Origin: JAPHTQ01 sp050288165
Lineage (GTDB): Bacteria > Pseudomonadota > Gammaproteobacteria > Thiohalomonadales > Thiohalomonadaceae
Direction of reading: 5' to 3'
Length of the DNA: 64,000 nucleotides
NCBI GenBank assembly: GCA_050288165.1
Contig: JBNKDG010000005.1
Coordinates: 62,001 to 126,000, forward strand
Shown here: positions 1-8,501 of the stretch, piece by piece
Position numbering within the stretch: the stretch's first letter is position 1
Layout of the letters: each line of letters starts with the position of its first letter
Program-made: the position numbers and the translations under genes
Notes under the pieces: generated by a model
Told to the model about the DNA's origin: nothing
Database searches by the model: none
The model's input: the letters and a program-made list of their open reading frames with translations, nothing else

Positions 1-550
1 CCTCAAGCCCTGGCTGACTGCCATTAAGGAATCGCTCGCCAACTTCACCCAGTTTTTCGGCATTGGTACGCGAACAGTGTTTGAGTATCCCTTCGCGTGC
101 TTCGAAGGTCAGATTCAGACCATTAAATTCGGCGTAGCGCTCTTCCAGTTCATCCACGACACGCAACGATTGCAGGTTATGCTCAAAGCCGCCGTAATCC
201 TGCATGCAACGATTTAATGCATCCTGCCCGGCATGGCCGAATGGGGTATGCCCCAGATCGTGGGCTAGGCTGATCGCTTCGGTCAGGTCTTCGTTAAGTT
301 TCAGTGCGCGTGCAGCGGCACGACCGATCTGTGCGACTTCAATGGAGTGAGTCAGGCGCGTGCGGAACATGTCGCCTTCGTGATTGACGAAGACCTGGGT
401 TTTATATTCCAGGCGACGGAATGCCGATGAGTGAACGATTCGGTCTCGATCGCGCTGGTATTCACTGCGGTATTGTGGCGCCGGTTCGGCTATACGACGG
501 CCTCTTGATTGGGCTTCGTTGGCTGCATATTTGGCTAGCCCGCTACTCAT
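1..550 (-). CDS. dgt: dGTPase-like HD-domain triphosphohydrolase, N-terminal part
   Basis: Deoxyguanosinetriphosphate triphosphohydrolase-like protein; family members hydrolyse dNTPs to deoxynucleosides and triphosphate. About 183 codons are visible and the C-terminus lies beyond the window edge. The HD-domain metal ligands are clear: His68 in LTHSIEV, the His97-Asp98 pair in AHDLGHTPFGHA, then His101 and His106. The ATG at 550 lies only four bases after the aroB stop, so the gene is probably the last visible member of the aroK-aroB unit and translationally coupled to aroB. A dgt-like gene after aroB, in place of damX, is common in Chromatiales-type genomes. The family is clear; exact nucleotide specificity cannot be read from the sequence. 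Confidence 0.9.
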   Translation of the reverse strand, partial: MSSGLAKYAANEAQSRGRRIAEPAPQYRSEYQRDRDRIVHSSAFRRLEYKTQVFVNHEGDMFRTRLTHSIEVAQIGRAAARALKLNEDLTEAISLAHDLGHTPFGHAGQDALNRCMQDYGGFEHNLQSLRVVDELEERYAEFNGLNLTFEAREGILKHCSRTNAEKLGEVGERFLNGSQPGLE

Positions 551-554
551 CGTA

Positions 555-1637
555 TTAACCGCGAAGATGCCGATCCAGCATGGCAATGATCTGCTCACTG
601 CGTGCATCGCTGGTAATCACCGACTCTCCCAGTGCACGCATCAACACCAACCGCATTTGACCATCGAGAACTTTTTTGTCCACGGCCATTAAATTGATGA
701 ACTGATTACTGTCCATCTGCGCTGGCGCTTGAATTGGCAAACGGGCACGCTGTAACAGGTTACGCACTCGCTCGACATCGACCTTAGTAATCAAACCCAT
801 GTCACTGGATAATTCGGCGGCAAGCAGCATGCCGGTGGCAATTGCCTCACCGTGCAACCATTCGCCATAACCCATGCCAGTCTCGATGGCATGCCCAAAG
901 GTATGGCCAAGATTGAGCAGCGCACGCTGCCCCCCCTCTTTCTCATCCGCAGCGACAACATCCGCCTTGTCTTGGCAAGAGCGCTCGATGGCATAGGCCA
1001 GCGCACTTTTGTCGCGCGCCAACAACGCATCCATATTCGCTTCCAGCCATTCAAAGAAGTCCAGATCGTTGATCAGGCCGTATTTGATGATCTCGGCCAG
1101 ACCAGCACTAAGTTGGCGATCATCCAGGGTATCGAGGGTATCGGTATCGGCCAGCACCAATTGTGGCTGGTGGAAGGCACCGATCATGTTCTTGCCCAGA
1201 GGGTGATTGACGCCAGTCTTGCCGCCAACAGAGGAGTCGACCTGAGCCAACAATGTGGTCGGGATCTGGATGAAATCGACCCCACGTTGATAGGTAGCCG
1301 CGGCAAAGCCGGTCATATCGCCGACTACACCACCGCCTAGCGCCACCAGGGTACAGCGGCGGTCAAAGCGTTTTTCCAGTAGGGCAGAATATATTTGATT
1401 ACAGACTTCCAGAGTCTTGTACTGCTCACCATCCGGCAGAATAACCGCTTCAGTGCGGTAGTCGGCGAAGGCTTGCTGCACTTTATCCAGATAGAGCGGC
1501 GCGACGGTCTCATTGCTGACAATCATCACCTGGCTGCCACGCACATACGGCTTCACCAACTCAGCACGACCGAGAAGGCCGCTACCGATCAGGATAGGGT
1601 AACTGCGTTCGCCGAGGTCAACCTGTAGTGTCTGCAT
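555..1637 (-). CDS. aroB: 3-dehydroquinate synthase
   Basis: Cytosolic enzyme of the shikimate pathway that converts DAHP to 3-dehydroquinate using NAD+ and a divalent metal. The 360-residue length matches the family. The NAD-binding glycine motif GGGVVGDMTGF lies near residues 101-111, the substrate/phosphate segment DSSVGGKTGVNHPLGKN near 134-150, and the metal-binding HTFGHAIE segment near residue 245. The gene follows aroK with a 66-base gap and precedes the dGTPase-like gene by four bases, so aroK-aroB-dgt are probably cotranscribed. The start has no strong Shine-Dalgarno sequence, but the N-terminus MQTLQVDLGERSYPI aligns with the usual family start. Confidence 0.97.
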   Translation of the reverse strand: MQTLQVDLGERSYPILIGSGLLGRAELVKPYVRGSQVMIVSNETVAPLYLDKVQQAFADYRTEAVILPDGEQYKTLEVCNQIYSALLEKRFDRRCTLVALGGGVVGDMTGFAAATYQRGVDFIQIPTTLLAQVDSSVGGKTGVNHPLGKNMIGAFHQPQLVLADTDTLDTLDDRQLSAGLAEIIKYGLINDLDFFEWLEANMDALLARDKSALAYAIERSCQDKADVVAADEKEGGQRALLNLGHTFGHAIETGMGYGEWLHGEAIATGMLLAAELSSDMGLITKVDVERVRNLLQRARLPIQAPAQMDSNQFINLMAVDKKVLDGQMRLVLMRALGESVITSDARSEQIIAMLDRHLRG

Positions 1638-1703
1638 GGATTAAGTGTCTTGGAATTAGCGTAATAGCGATAGTGCAAATATACCTGAATGCCGCCGGTG
1701 ACG

Positions 1704-2234
1704 TCATTCACGACTGTATTTACTCTCCCGCAGGAGACGCTCCTTAATCTCCTTGATCACACTCTTAACTGAGCGGTCATCGGTATGCACCACCATATCC
1801 GCCACCTCCCTGTAGAGTGGGTCACGTGCCATCATCATCTCTTCCAGCCGGCCACGCGGGTCTTCTGTCTGTAAAAGCGGGCGATTCTTGTCACGTCGGG
1901 TACGCTCAAAGAGCTGATCCAGGGTCGCATAGAGATAGATCACAACACCCCGTTCCTTCAGGTGCTTTCGGTTCTCCTCACGTAGGACCGCGCCACCGCC
2001 CGTCGCCAGAATAAGGCCGTCCTGCTGCGTCAGCTCATCGATCATTGCCGCCTCGCGCTGTCGAAACCCCTCTTCACCCTCAATCTCGAAGATGAGTGGA
2101 ATACTCGCCCCGGTACGCGCGACGATCTCGTGATCGCTATCCTTGAATTCCTGATGAAGAACCGCCGAGAGCTGGCGGCCGATGGTACTCTTGCCGGCCC
2201 CCATGGGGCCGACAAGGAAAATATTATGATTCAC
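1704..2234 (-). CDS. aroK: Shikimate kinase
   Basis: Phosphorylates shikimate to shikimate 3-phosphate with ATP in aromatic amino acid synthesis. The 176 residues cover one P-loop kinase domain: Walker A GPMGAGKST at residues 9-17, the shikimate-binding Asp in DSDHEI near 33, and the GGGA segment near 79. The start codon is GTG (2232-2234), giving the N-terminus MNHNIFLVG; there is no in-frame ATG closer to the P-loop. The stop of the upstream lipoprotein gene (2246) overlaps the ribosome-binding region, so translation may be coupled. In most Gammaproteobacteria aroK directly follows pilQ; here the lipoprotein gene separates them. Confidence 0.97.
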   Translation of the reverse strand: MNHNIFLVGPMGAGKSTIGRQLSAVLHQEFKDSDHEIVARTGASIPLIFEIEGEEGFRQREAAMIDELTQQDGLILATGGGAVLREENRKHLKERGVVIYLYATLDQLFERTRRDKNRPLLQTEDPRGRLEEMMMARDPLYREVADMVVHTDDRSVKSVIKEIKERLLRESKYSRE

Positions 2235-2245
2235 TTTTCTTGCTA

Positions 2246-3277
2246 CTAAGCTACCGGCAAAGTCAGGTAGGTAACATTGCCTATCGGTGTAGTGACCTTA
2301 ATATTGATTACGCCATTACCTGTATATGTAGCTGCTGTCGTGACAGCGATATCGTAGGTTGTCCCACCTGCCGTATTGGTACTGTTTATGGTGTAGCTTG
2401 CAGGCGTATCTAAAGTCAGACCGGTCGATACAGTGATCGCAATCGTTGTCCCAGATGGCAAGGGCTGATTATTCAGATCCGCTAGCGTAACGGTCGTTGA
2501 TGCCGATGTCCCAGGACCACCTGTACCTAGTGGATTCGCTCCATATGTGACATTCGTGGCAAAGCTACCAGACATAACCAGCACAAGCGACGAGCGCACA
2601 TCGACTGTTGTACTACCACAGATATTCACTGTATTGGCCGGATTACAATCACTCCCGTTATATCTACCATTGGCTGCTGAATACACGTTGTTTCCGTCAA
2701 AATCAAGGAACTCTTCACGGTAGGTAACGCCATTCTGGTCAATCAGAGGCGCTACATCAAACAGGCCATCTTCATCATAATCAAAAAATACTTCCGCAAG
2801 ATCAGAATATGATTCTGAATCGTCAAGCATACCGTTTGCATTGACGTTATCATTCCAACTCTCTACACCGGTCATCCAGGCGGTTACCATGACTCGCCCG
2901 TCTACAGGCCTACGGTCAGTGCTAGTCCATTTCACTGTACATACTCCTGAAGATAGCGTACAGGAGTCCTGAATTTGTCCACCTTCAGCGCTGAACCATA
3001 CTGTTTCACCGTCTGGGACAGGGTTGTTAAAGTGATCGGAGGCATAAATGGTTAGATTTACTACCTGCCCATCATAGTCCCATCCCTCTGGATTAAGTGG
3101 GGATGCAGTGAAAGAGAAACTGTCCTGATCTGAAGTTGCAGATGTGACAGCTGCTGTCACCGGCGCGGGTGATGTTGCTGGTGCTGCGCTGGATGAGCCT
3201 GTATCACCTCCACCGCAGCCTGCTATAAATAGGCTCGCAGACATGATGCCAGTAAACACCAATCTCACACTATCCAT
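2246..3277 (-). CDS. Ig-like-domain lipoprotein inserted in the pilQ-aroK junction
   Basis: Predicted 343-residue lipoprotein of unknown function. A type II signal peptide ends in the lipobox FIAGC with acylated Cys21, followed by a Gly/Ser/Ala/Pro/Thr-rich linker. Residues about 50-130 look like a beta-sandwich (Big1/invasin-like) domain with text such as DGETVWFSAEGG, then an Asp-rich segment (FDYDEDGLFDVAP) that could bind calcium, two cysteines in a short loop near 210-218, and a second Ig-like Thr/Val-rich domain to the end. The start is supported by GAGGGAG upstream. It sits directly after pilQ, so a role at the pilus, secretin or cell surface is a reasonable inference. DNA here is visibly more AT-rich than aroK or aroB. 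Confidence 0.75.
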   Translation of the reverse strand: MDSVRLVFTGIMSASLFIAGCGGGDTGSSSAAPATSPAPVTAAVTSATSDQDSFSFTASPLNPEGWDYDGQVVNLTIYASDHFNNPVPDGETVWFSAEGGQIQDSCTLSSGVCTVKWTSTDRRPVDGRVMVTAWMTGVESWNDNVNANGMLDDSESYSDLAEVFFDYDEDGLFDVAPLIDQNGVTYREEFLDFDGNNVYSAANGRYNGSDCNPANTVNICGSTTVDVRSSLVLVMSGSFATNVTYGANPLGTGGPGTSASTTVTLADLNNQPLPSGTTIAITVSTGLTLDTPASYTINSTNTAGGTTYDIAVTTAATYTGNGVINIKVTTPIGNVTYLTLPVA

Positions 3278-3322
3278 TTCACACTCCCTCTTGTACTCAA
3301 TTGTCTAATGCAATTGCCGTGT

Positions 3323-5440
3323 TCACATACTGGCTGCCAGTGACTCACTCAATATCTTGGGCGTCACAAATATTAGTAACTCAGATTTTGTATTGGACTT
3401 CGAAGTTGACCGGAATAGATACCCCAATATAGGAATATCACCTAGCAGTGGTACCTTTGTCTCACCCTCCGCAGTCGACGTCTCGTAAATACCACCTAAT
3501 ACAACTGTATCACCGTTATTCACTAATACCTGTGTTTGAACAGAACGTGTGTTAATAGAAGGTACGCCACTATAGATACCACCGACGCTATCCTTATTCA
3601 CTTTCAAATCCATCACCACACGATCATCTGGTGTAATTTGAGGTGTCACTGCCAAACTAAGCACAGCTTTCTTGAATGACACACTTGTTGCACCACTTGA
3701 GCTGGCTTCCTGATAAGGGATGTCGACACCCTGCTCAATCTTGGCTTCCATTTGGTTAGATGTCACAACACGGGGGTTAGATACAACCTCACCTCGCCCC
3801 TCTGTTTGTAACGCAGACAATTCAAGATCGACAAGATAGTCGGACCCAAGTATCGCCAAACCAATCTTTCCGGCACTACCGCCAGCAGGCAGATTAAAAT
3901 TATATCGCTCACTTTGATTTGCATATGACCACTCCGTTGCATTCCCATTCAACACATCAACGATACTGGATAGAGTATTGTTAGCACCTGTTGCGGTTCC
4001 TGATACAGTTGACACATCACTTCCATTGATACTGTATGCGGAAACGCCCGTTCTAACCCCTAAATCCCTACTGAAATCATCATTTGCAATAACGATACGA
4101 CTTTCAATCATGACCTGTTTGATCGGCACATCCAGTGTCGCAATCAGCTTAGCGACCTCTTCATGCTTCTCTGCTGACTCAAGCACCATCAGAGTATTCG
4201 TACGCGAATCAACAGTCACACTACCACGTGATGTCAAAATAGAATTTTCTTTTGCTTTTAGAATAGTCGCGATATCAGATGCTTTTGCATAACTCACGGT
4301 GTAAAACTCGGTGTGTAATGGTGACAAATCAACTTTCTGCTTTTGTGCCTCCATTTCTTCTTTTTCTCGGCTAGCGAGCTCTGAATTTGGCGCAATCAAG
4401 ACAACATTACCCGATTTCCGCATACCGAGGCCCTGAGTTTTAAGAATAATATCCAGAGCTTGATCCCATGGCACATTTTTCAAACGCAATGTGATGTTGC
4501 CAGTCACCGCATCACTGGCAACAATATTCAGACCAGTAAAATCAGCAATTAATTGTAGCACTGCTCTAACTTCAATATTCTGGAAATTTAGCGACAACTT
4601 TTCGCCTGAATAACCCAGCTTGTCTTTCTTTGCCGCCTCTGCCTCATCTTTGCTTAATGGTTTTACTTCTATTGTGTATTGATTACCAGCCTGGTAAGCA
4701 AGATGTTCGTACATTCCGGTCGCAGTTACTGAAAGTTTCGCGCCAGAACTTGTTGTGTAAAAGTCAATATACTGGGCGGGGGTTGCAAAATCCGTAACGT
4801 CTAAGCGCCGATTGAATTTTTCCGGCAGCTTGTAATTATAAAAATCAGTGACAATTTTGCCCGCCTTTTCGTTGGTGCTAATAGCCGCATTTTCATTACT
4901 TAAAGTAACCGTGATAACACCACCACCATCAGCACGGCGCTTAAAATCAACATCCGTCACTTCTGCTACAGAAGGTGAAGCACTCAAAGAGTTATTTGAT
5001 ACACCTGAGCCCGTATTTTTCGCTGCGGGCGCTTGTGCTGACACACCAGAAAGATTTATGTATAGCTGGTTGTTTTCCACTCGCACTTCGTAAGGAACGA
5101 CTTCCAGCAAGCTTACAACAAGTCTACTTCTATTTCCGGACTCAACAGCTCTTATATTTCTCAGTAGACCTGAGTCAACAGCGACACTTTTACTCTGTAG
5201 AGCAAGGCTGGTCCCAGGTAAGTCAACAACCAGCCGAGCAGGATTATCAATGGTGAAGCTATATGGTTCTTGAGGTGCGGGCGATGACAAGGTTACCAAT
5301 ATTTGCGCGCTCTGATTTGATTGAACCGTATAGTCAATCCCATCTACAGTTACAGCAGCATTAGCAACCTTAATAGTCAATAGTACCGACGCCAATAATA
5401 CCCGCATGATATTACTAACATGTCTACTGAATCCGGTCAT
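3323..5440 (-). CDS. pilQ: Type IV pilus secretin PilQ
   Basis: Outer-membrane secretin through which the type IV pilus passes. The first Met of the open frame (5494) would give a 30-residue hydrophilic leader, so the Met at 5440 is preferred; it gives a standard signal peptide ending near KVANA and a 705-residue precursor. After it come an AMIN domain (VDGIDYTVQSNQSAQIL), a second AMIN-like region, the secretin/TonB short N-terminal domain (LSLNFQNIEVRAVLQLIADF), an N1-type repeat, and the C-terminal secretin channel with VPLLGDIPILGYLFR. PilP ends 61 bases upstream of this start. GC content is lower than in pilM and the flanking aro genes. Confidence 0.95.
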   Translation of the reverse strand: MTGFSRHVSNIMRVLLASVLLTIKVANAAVTVDGIDYTVQSNQSAQILVTLSSPAPQEPYSFTIDNPARLVVDLPGTSLALQSKSVAVDSGLLRNIRAVESGNRSRLVVSLLEVVPYEVRVENNQLYINLSGVSAQAPAAKNTGSGVSNNSLSASPSVAEVTDVDFKRRADGGGVITVTLSNENAAISTNEKAGKIVTDFYNYKLPEKFNRRLDVTDFATPAQYIDFYTTSSGAKLSVTATGMYEHLAYQAGNQYTIEVKPLSKDEAEAAKKDKLGYSGEKLSLNFQNIEVRAVLQLIADFTGLNIVASDAVTGNITLRLKNVPWDQALDIILKTQGLGMRKSGNVVLIAPNSELASREKEEMEAQKQKVDLSPLHTEFYTVSYAKASDIATILKAKENSILTSRGSVTVDSRTNTLMVLESAEKHEEVAKLIATLDVPIKQVMIESRIVIANDDFSRDLGVRTGVSAYSINGSDVSTVSGTATGANNTLSSIVDVLNGNATEWSYANQSERYNFNLPAGGSAGKIGLAILGSDYLVDLELSALQTEGRGEVVSNPRVVTSNQMEAKIEQGVDIPYQEASSSGATSVSFKKAVLSLAVTPQITPDDRVVMDLKVNKDSVGGIYSGVPSINTRSVQTQVLVNNGDTVVLGGIYETSTAEGETKVPLLGDIPILGYLFRSTSKSNTKSELLIFVTPKILSESLAASM

Positions 5441-5501
5441 CTCAATCCCACTGCGTTTAATCTCTGGACATCTCATTTTACTGACTCCCGGCATCCATAA
5501 T

Positions 5502-6068
5502 TCATTCTGTTAAGCTCAGCGCTGCTTCACGTTCAATCCAACCACCAAGACCATCTTGGATAATTTCCTTGATATCGATCTGTGTTTCACTAATTGCAAC
5601 GATTTCACCATAATTCGTTCCAAGATGATTACCCACACGGACGCGATATACGAGTTTGTCTGGAGATGTAACGATCGCCCATCGTTTACCGTCTCTTTCC
5701 AAATGCCCTACAAAATGCAATGTGTCCAGCGGGTAATCTTCTAATGCTTCTTTATTGCGATTAATATCAGGCCTGAGTCCTGTTGCCGCACCCAGTTTTG
5801 TTTCTTCATTTTCGCCGGCGAAAACGTTAAATGGATCTCGCAGCTTGGAATCGTCGTAAGAAAACGTCTCATAAGGCTTGAACTCAGGCATCGGTGCTAT
5901 TCTGCCCGCAGGCCTCGCCTTCACTTGCTGTATATATTCGTGCAGGTCAGAATTGCTGCTACTACATCCAGTAAGCACTGACATATACACGATAAACAGC
6001 AACAGGTGTCCCACGATACGCACACCGTATACATCATGACTGTTAAATTCACTAATTAAATATCGCAT
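5502..6068 (-). CDS. pilP: Type IV pilus inner-membrane lipoprotein PilP
   Basis: Lipoprotein of the PilMNOP alignment complex that contacts the PilQ N-domains across the periplasm. The open frame extends upstream into pilO, but the Met at 6068 lies 10 bases after the pilO stop and is followed by a hydrophobic segment and the lipobox VLTGC, giving 188 residues. The C-terminal beta domain is typical (LEDYPLDTLHFVGHLERDG, then VRVGNHLGTNYGEIVAI). It is the fourth gene of the pilMNOPQ operon. Confidence 0.93.
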   Translation of the reverse strand: MRYLISEFNSHDVYGVRIVGHLLLFIVYMSVLTGCSSSNSDLHEYIQQVKARPAGRIAPMPEFKPYETFSYDDSKLRDPFNVFAGENEETKLGAATGLRPDINRNKEALEDYPLDTLHFVGHLERDGKRWAIVTSPDKLVYRVRVGNHLGTNYGEIVAISETQIDIKEIIQDGLGGWIEREAALSLTE

Positions 6069-6078
6069 ATCTAATCGT

Positions 6079-6717
6079 TCACTTCCGCCGCCTGTTTCCT
6101 TTCGCCTTAGCTCTACCAGCTGCAATCTCTTCCTCATCCAGGTATCTGTATGTTTTTCCCGTGGCACTCATGCTCAATACACCTGATTTGTCTGATTTAA
6201 GCTGTATATCATGAAGCGTCACGATTCTGGGCAGTGCGGCCATACCACTGACAAATTTTCCAAGGTTGTGGTAACTACCATTAACCTTTATCGATATCGG
6301 CAATTCCGCGTAGAAGTCTTTTCGTATTTCATTCAACGGCTTGAATAATTCAAACTCCAGCCCACTCGCCAAACCGGTCTGGGTAATATCCACCAACATA
6401 TCTGCCACTTCCGTCTTGCTTGGCAACTGACGCAACATGGTGCCAAATGACTCTTCCATCTCTAACATTTGCGCCTTATAGGCTTCAAGATTAACTGCCT
6501 TGGCCTGTTTCTTCTCAAAATCAGCCCTGAGACCACTTTCGATGTTCTGAGCACGCACCATTTGTTCTTGTTGTTGCTGAGTATCAAAGTAATAACCCGC
6601 AACCAGTACCGCACAAAAGACCAAACCTATGATTAGTACACGCACTGGCAGCGGCCAGTTTCCGATATTATTGGGATCCAACCCTTGAAGCTGTTCTACA
6701 AATTCATTGACGTTCAT
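6079..6717 (-). CDS. pilO: Type IV pilus assembly protein PilO
   Basis: Bitopic inner-membrane component that dimerises with PilN in the pilus alignment complex. The 212 residues show a short cytosolic N-terminus ending in PLPVRVLIIGLVF, one transmembrane helix (about 25-45), a periplasmic coiled-coil (QQQQEQMVRAQNIESGLR onward) and a ferredoxin-like C-terminal domain. The start overlaps the pilN stop by four bases (ATGA), which indicates translational coupling. Confidence 0.94.
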   Translation of the reverse strand: MNVNEFVEQLQGLDPNNIGNWPLPVRVLIIGLVFCAVLVAGYYFDTQQQQEQMVRAQNIESGLRADFEKKQAKAVNLEAYKAQMLEMEESFGTMLRQLPSKTEVADMLVDITQTGLASGLEFELFKPLNEIRKDFYAELPISIKVNGSYHNLGKFVSGMAALPRIVTLHDIQLKSDKSGVLSMSATGKTYRYLDEEEIAAGRAKAKGNRRRK

Positions 6718-7280
6718 TTGGCCGACTCCTCACCGCTGGATTGGGCCACCTGTAAAGTAAATTCCCGTGATCGTTCTACATCATCTTTTGCACTTTTGTT
6801 CGCGGATATCACATCAAGCTTGGGTTCATTAAACCACGACGAAGCTTCAAGACTTCGCATAAATGCCGATACTCGGGCATTTGACTGAGCTTTTCCATTG
6901 ATCGTTACCATGCGCCCATTTTGCATAAGTGAAACCAGATACAGTCCCTCGGGAACTGCACGCGCAATTTCGTCAAAGAGATGCACCGCTTCAGGTCGGT
7001 TGCTCTGTAACTCTTCAATTACGCGCATACGCGAAATCAGTTGCTCTTTCTTCTTTTCGAGTTCACTTATTTCCTTAATTCTGTCCTCAACCTGCCTAAT
7101 CTCCTGCTTCAGGATATTATTACGGCCTTCCTGCGCATCGATAAGCAGTCCAACGTATACATGCACAACAAGCACAAGACCAGCCGCAACAATCGCCATA
7201 CCACCAATAACGGTAAAAAATTCCTTTTTCCGTTGTTGCCGGAGTTCTTCACGCCAGGGGAGTAAGTTGATATGCGCCAT
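6714..7280 (-). CDS. pilN: Type IV pilus assembly protein PilN
   Basis: Inner-membrane partner of PilO and PilM. The conserved N-terminal peptide INLLPWREELR (residues 4-14) is the PilM-binding motif. It is followed by one transmembrane helix near 22-45, a coiled-coil (about 50-85) and a periplasmic ferredoxin-like domain. Length is 188 residues. The ATG overlaps the pilM stop by one base (TAATG) and the 3' end overlaps pilO by four bases. Base composition drops in GC from here to the lipoprotein gene. Confidence 0.95.
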   Translation of the reverse strand: MAHINLLPWREELRQQRKKEFFTVIGGMAIVAAGLVLVVHVYVGLLIDAQEGRNNILKQEIRQVEDRIKEISELEKKKEQLISRMRVIEELQSNRPEAVHLFDEIARAVPEGLYLVSLMQNGRMVTINGKAQSNARVSAFMRSLEASSWFNEPKLDVISANKSAKDDVERSREFTLQVAQSSGEESAK

Positions 7281-8344
7281 TAGTCAAAACTCCTTAGCGC
7301 AAGACCACATGCGATCATCAGGGCGGGAGCATCGTTACTCAGCACCTGTGCCTTGATCTTGGGAGAGATAATCATGTTGGAAAACGGGTTGGCGATCGTC
7401 GTTGGGACTCCCTGGTTCTGTTCGATCAGTTCGTCGATACCAACAATGGAGGAACTGCCACCAGCCAGAACGATATGATCCACACTGTTGTACTGACTGG
7501 ATGAGAAAAAGAATTGCAGTGAACGGCTGACCTGTTGCGCCATCGCCTCTTTAAACGGCTCCAATACCTCCGGGCCATAGTTGTCAGGCAGACCGCCCTG
7601 ACGCTTTGCCATACCGGCCTCTTCGTATGAAAGACCGTAGCGGCGCTGAATCTCTTCTGTAAGCTGCTTGCCGCCGAACACCTGTTCACGAGTGTAAATT
7701 GTCTTCAGATCGTGCAGTACGTTCAACGTGGTCATGGTCGCACCGATGTCGACCACGGCGATGGTCTTGTCCAGACCATTATCGGGCATATGTTCCTTCA
7801 ACAGGGTGAAGGCATTTTCCATGGCGTAGGCTTCGACATCGATAACCTTGGCATGCAGGCCAGCGAGTTCAATCGCATCCACCCGCACATCGACGTTCTC
7901 ACTTCGTGACGCAGCCAGCAGCACGTCGACCCGATCCGGGTCATGCTCTGTCGGCCCGATCACTTCGAAGTCGAGATTAACCTCTTCCAGGGGATAGGGA
8001 ATGTACTGATCCGCTTCAAGCTGAATCTGCCCCTCAAGGTCATCATCAGAGAGGGAGGCAGGCATGGAGATAACCTTGGTGATAACCGCAGAGCCCGCTA
8101 CGGCGGCGGCAGCATCCTTGAGCTTGGTACCTGAACGCTTGACCGCACGCTTGATCGCCTCACCCACCGCGTCGACATCGGAGATATTTTTCTCGATGAC
8201 CGAGTTCGGCGGCAACGGCTCAACCGCATAGCTCTCAACACGATAGCGGTTGCCGTTTTTGCTCAGCTCAAGCAGCTTGACCGCGGTAGTGCTGATGTCG
8301 AGCCCCAGAATGGCCGGTTTGTTCCTTCCGAGGAGCGTGAACAT
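7280..8344 (-). CDS. pilM: Type IV pilus actin-like ATPase PilM
   Basis: Cytosolic actin/FtsA-like protein that binds the PilN N-terminus and links the pilus alignment complex to the motor. The 354 residues contain the actin-fold phosphate-1 motif LGLDISTTAVKLLEL near residue 15, the phosphate-2 motif AVVDIGATMTTL near 196, and the adenosine motif VLAGGSSSIVGI near 295. It is the first gene of the pilMNOPQ operon and is divergent from the PBP1A gene, an arrangement widespread in Gammaproteobacteria. Codon use is GC-richer than in pilN to pilQ. Confidence 0.96.
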   Translation of the reverse strand: MFTLLGRNKPAILGLDISTTAVKLLELSKNGNRYRVESYAVEPLPPNSVIEKNISDVDAVGEAIKRAVKRSGTKLKDAAAAVAGSAVITKVISMPASLSDDDLEGQIQLEADQYIPYPLEEVNLDFEVIGPTEHDPDRVDVLLAASRSENVDVRVDAIELAGLHAKVIDVEAYAMENAFTLLKEHMPDNGLDKTIAVVDIGATMTTLNVLHDLKTIYTREQVFGGKQLTEEIQRRYGLSYEEAGMAKRQGGLPDNYGPEVLEPFKEAMAQQVSRSLQFFFSSSQYNSVDHIVLAGGSSSIVGIDELIEQNQGVPTTIANPFSNMIISPKIKAQVLSNDAPALMIACGLALRSFD

Positions 8345-8449
8345 CTAGGCGTTTTTCCTTTATATATCCAAGGTTACATGAATTACCTGTTTAACAACAT
8401 TAAATACCAGAGTCAAGTGCGGGTCAACCTATTATTTGTTGCTACCCCG

Positions 8450-8479
8450 TTAGAGTGCGCCCGGAAAAAGCTTTATACT
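8450..8479 (+). promoter_or_regulatory. Possible promoter of the PBP1A gene
   Basis: A TATACT hexamer at 8474-8479 matches a -10 box well. The best -35 at 17-18 bases is weak (TTAGAG at 8450). It lies about 23 bases before the GTG start of the PBP1A gene, inside the pilM/PBP1A divergent region. The call rests on the -10 only. Confidence 0.3.
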
Positions 8480-8501
8480 CGGGCGCTTAGTTCTTGTCCG
8501 A

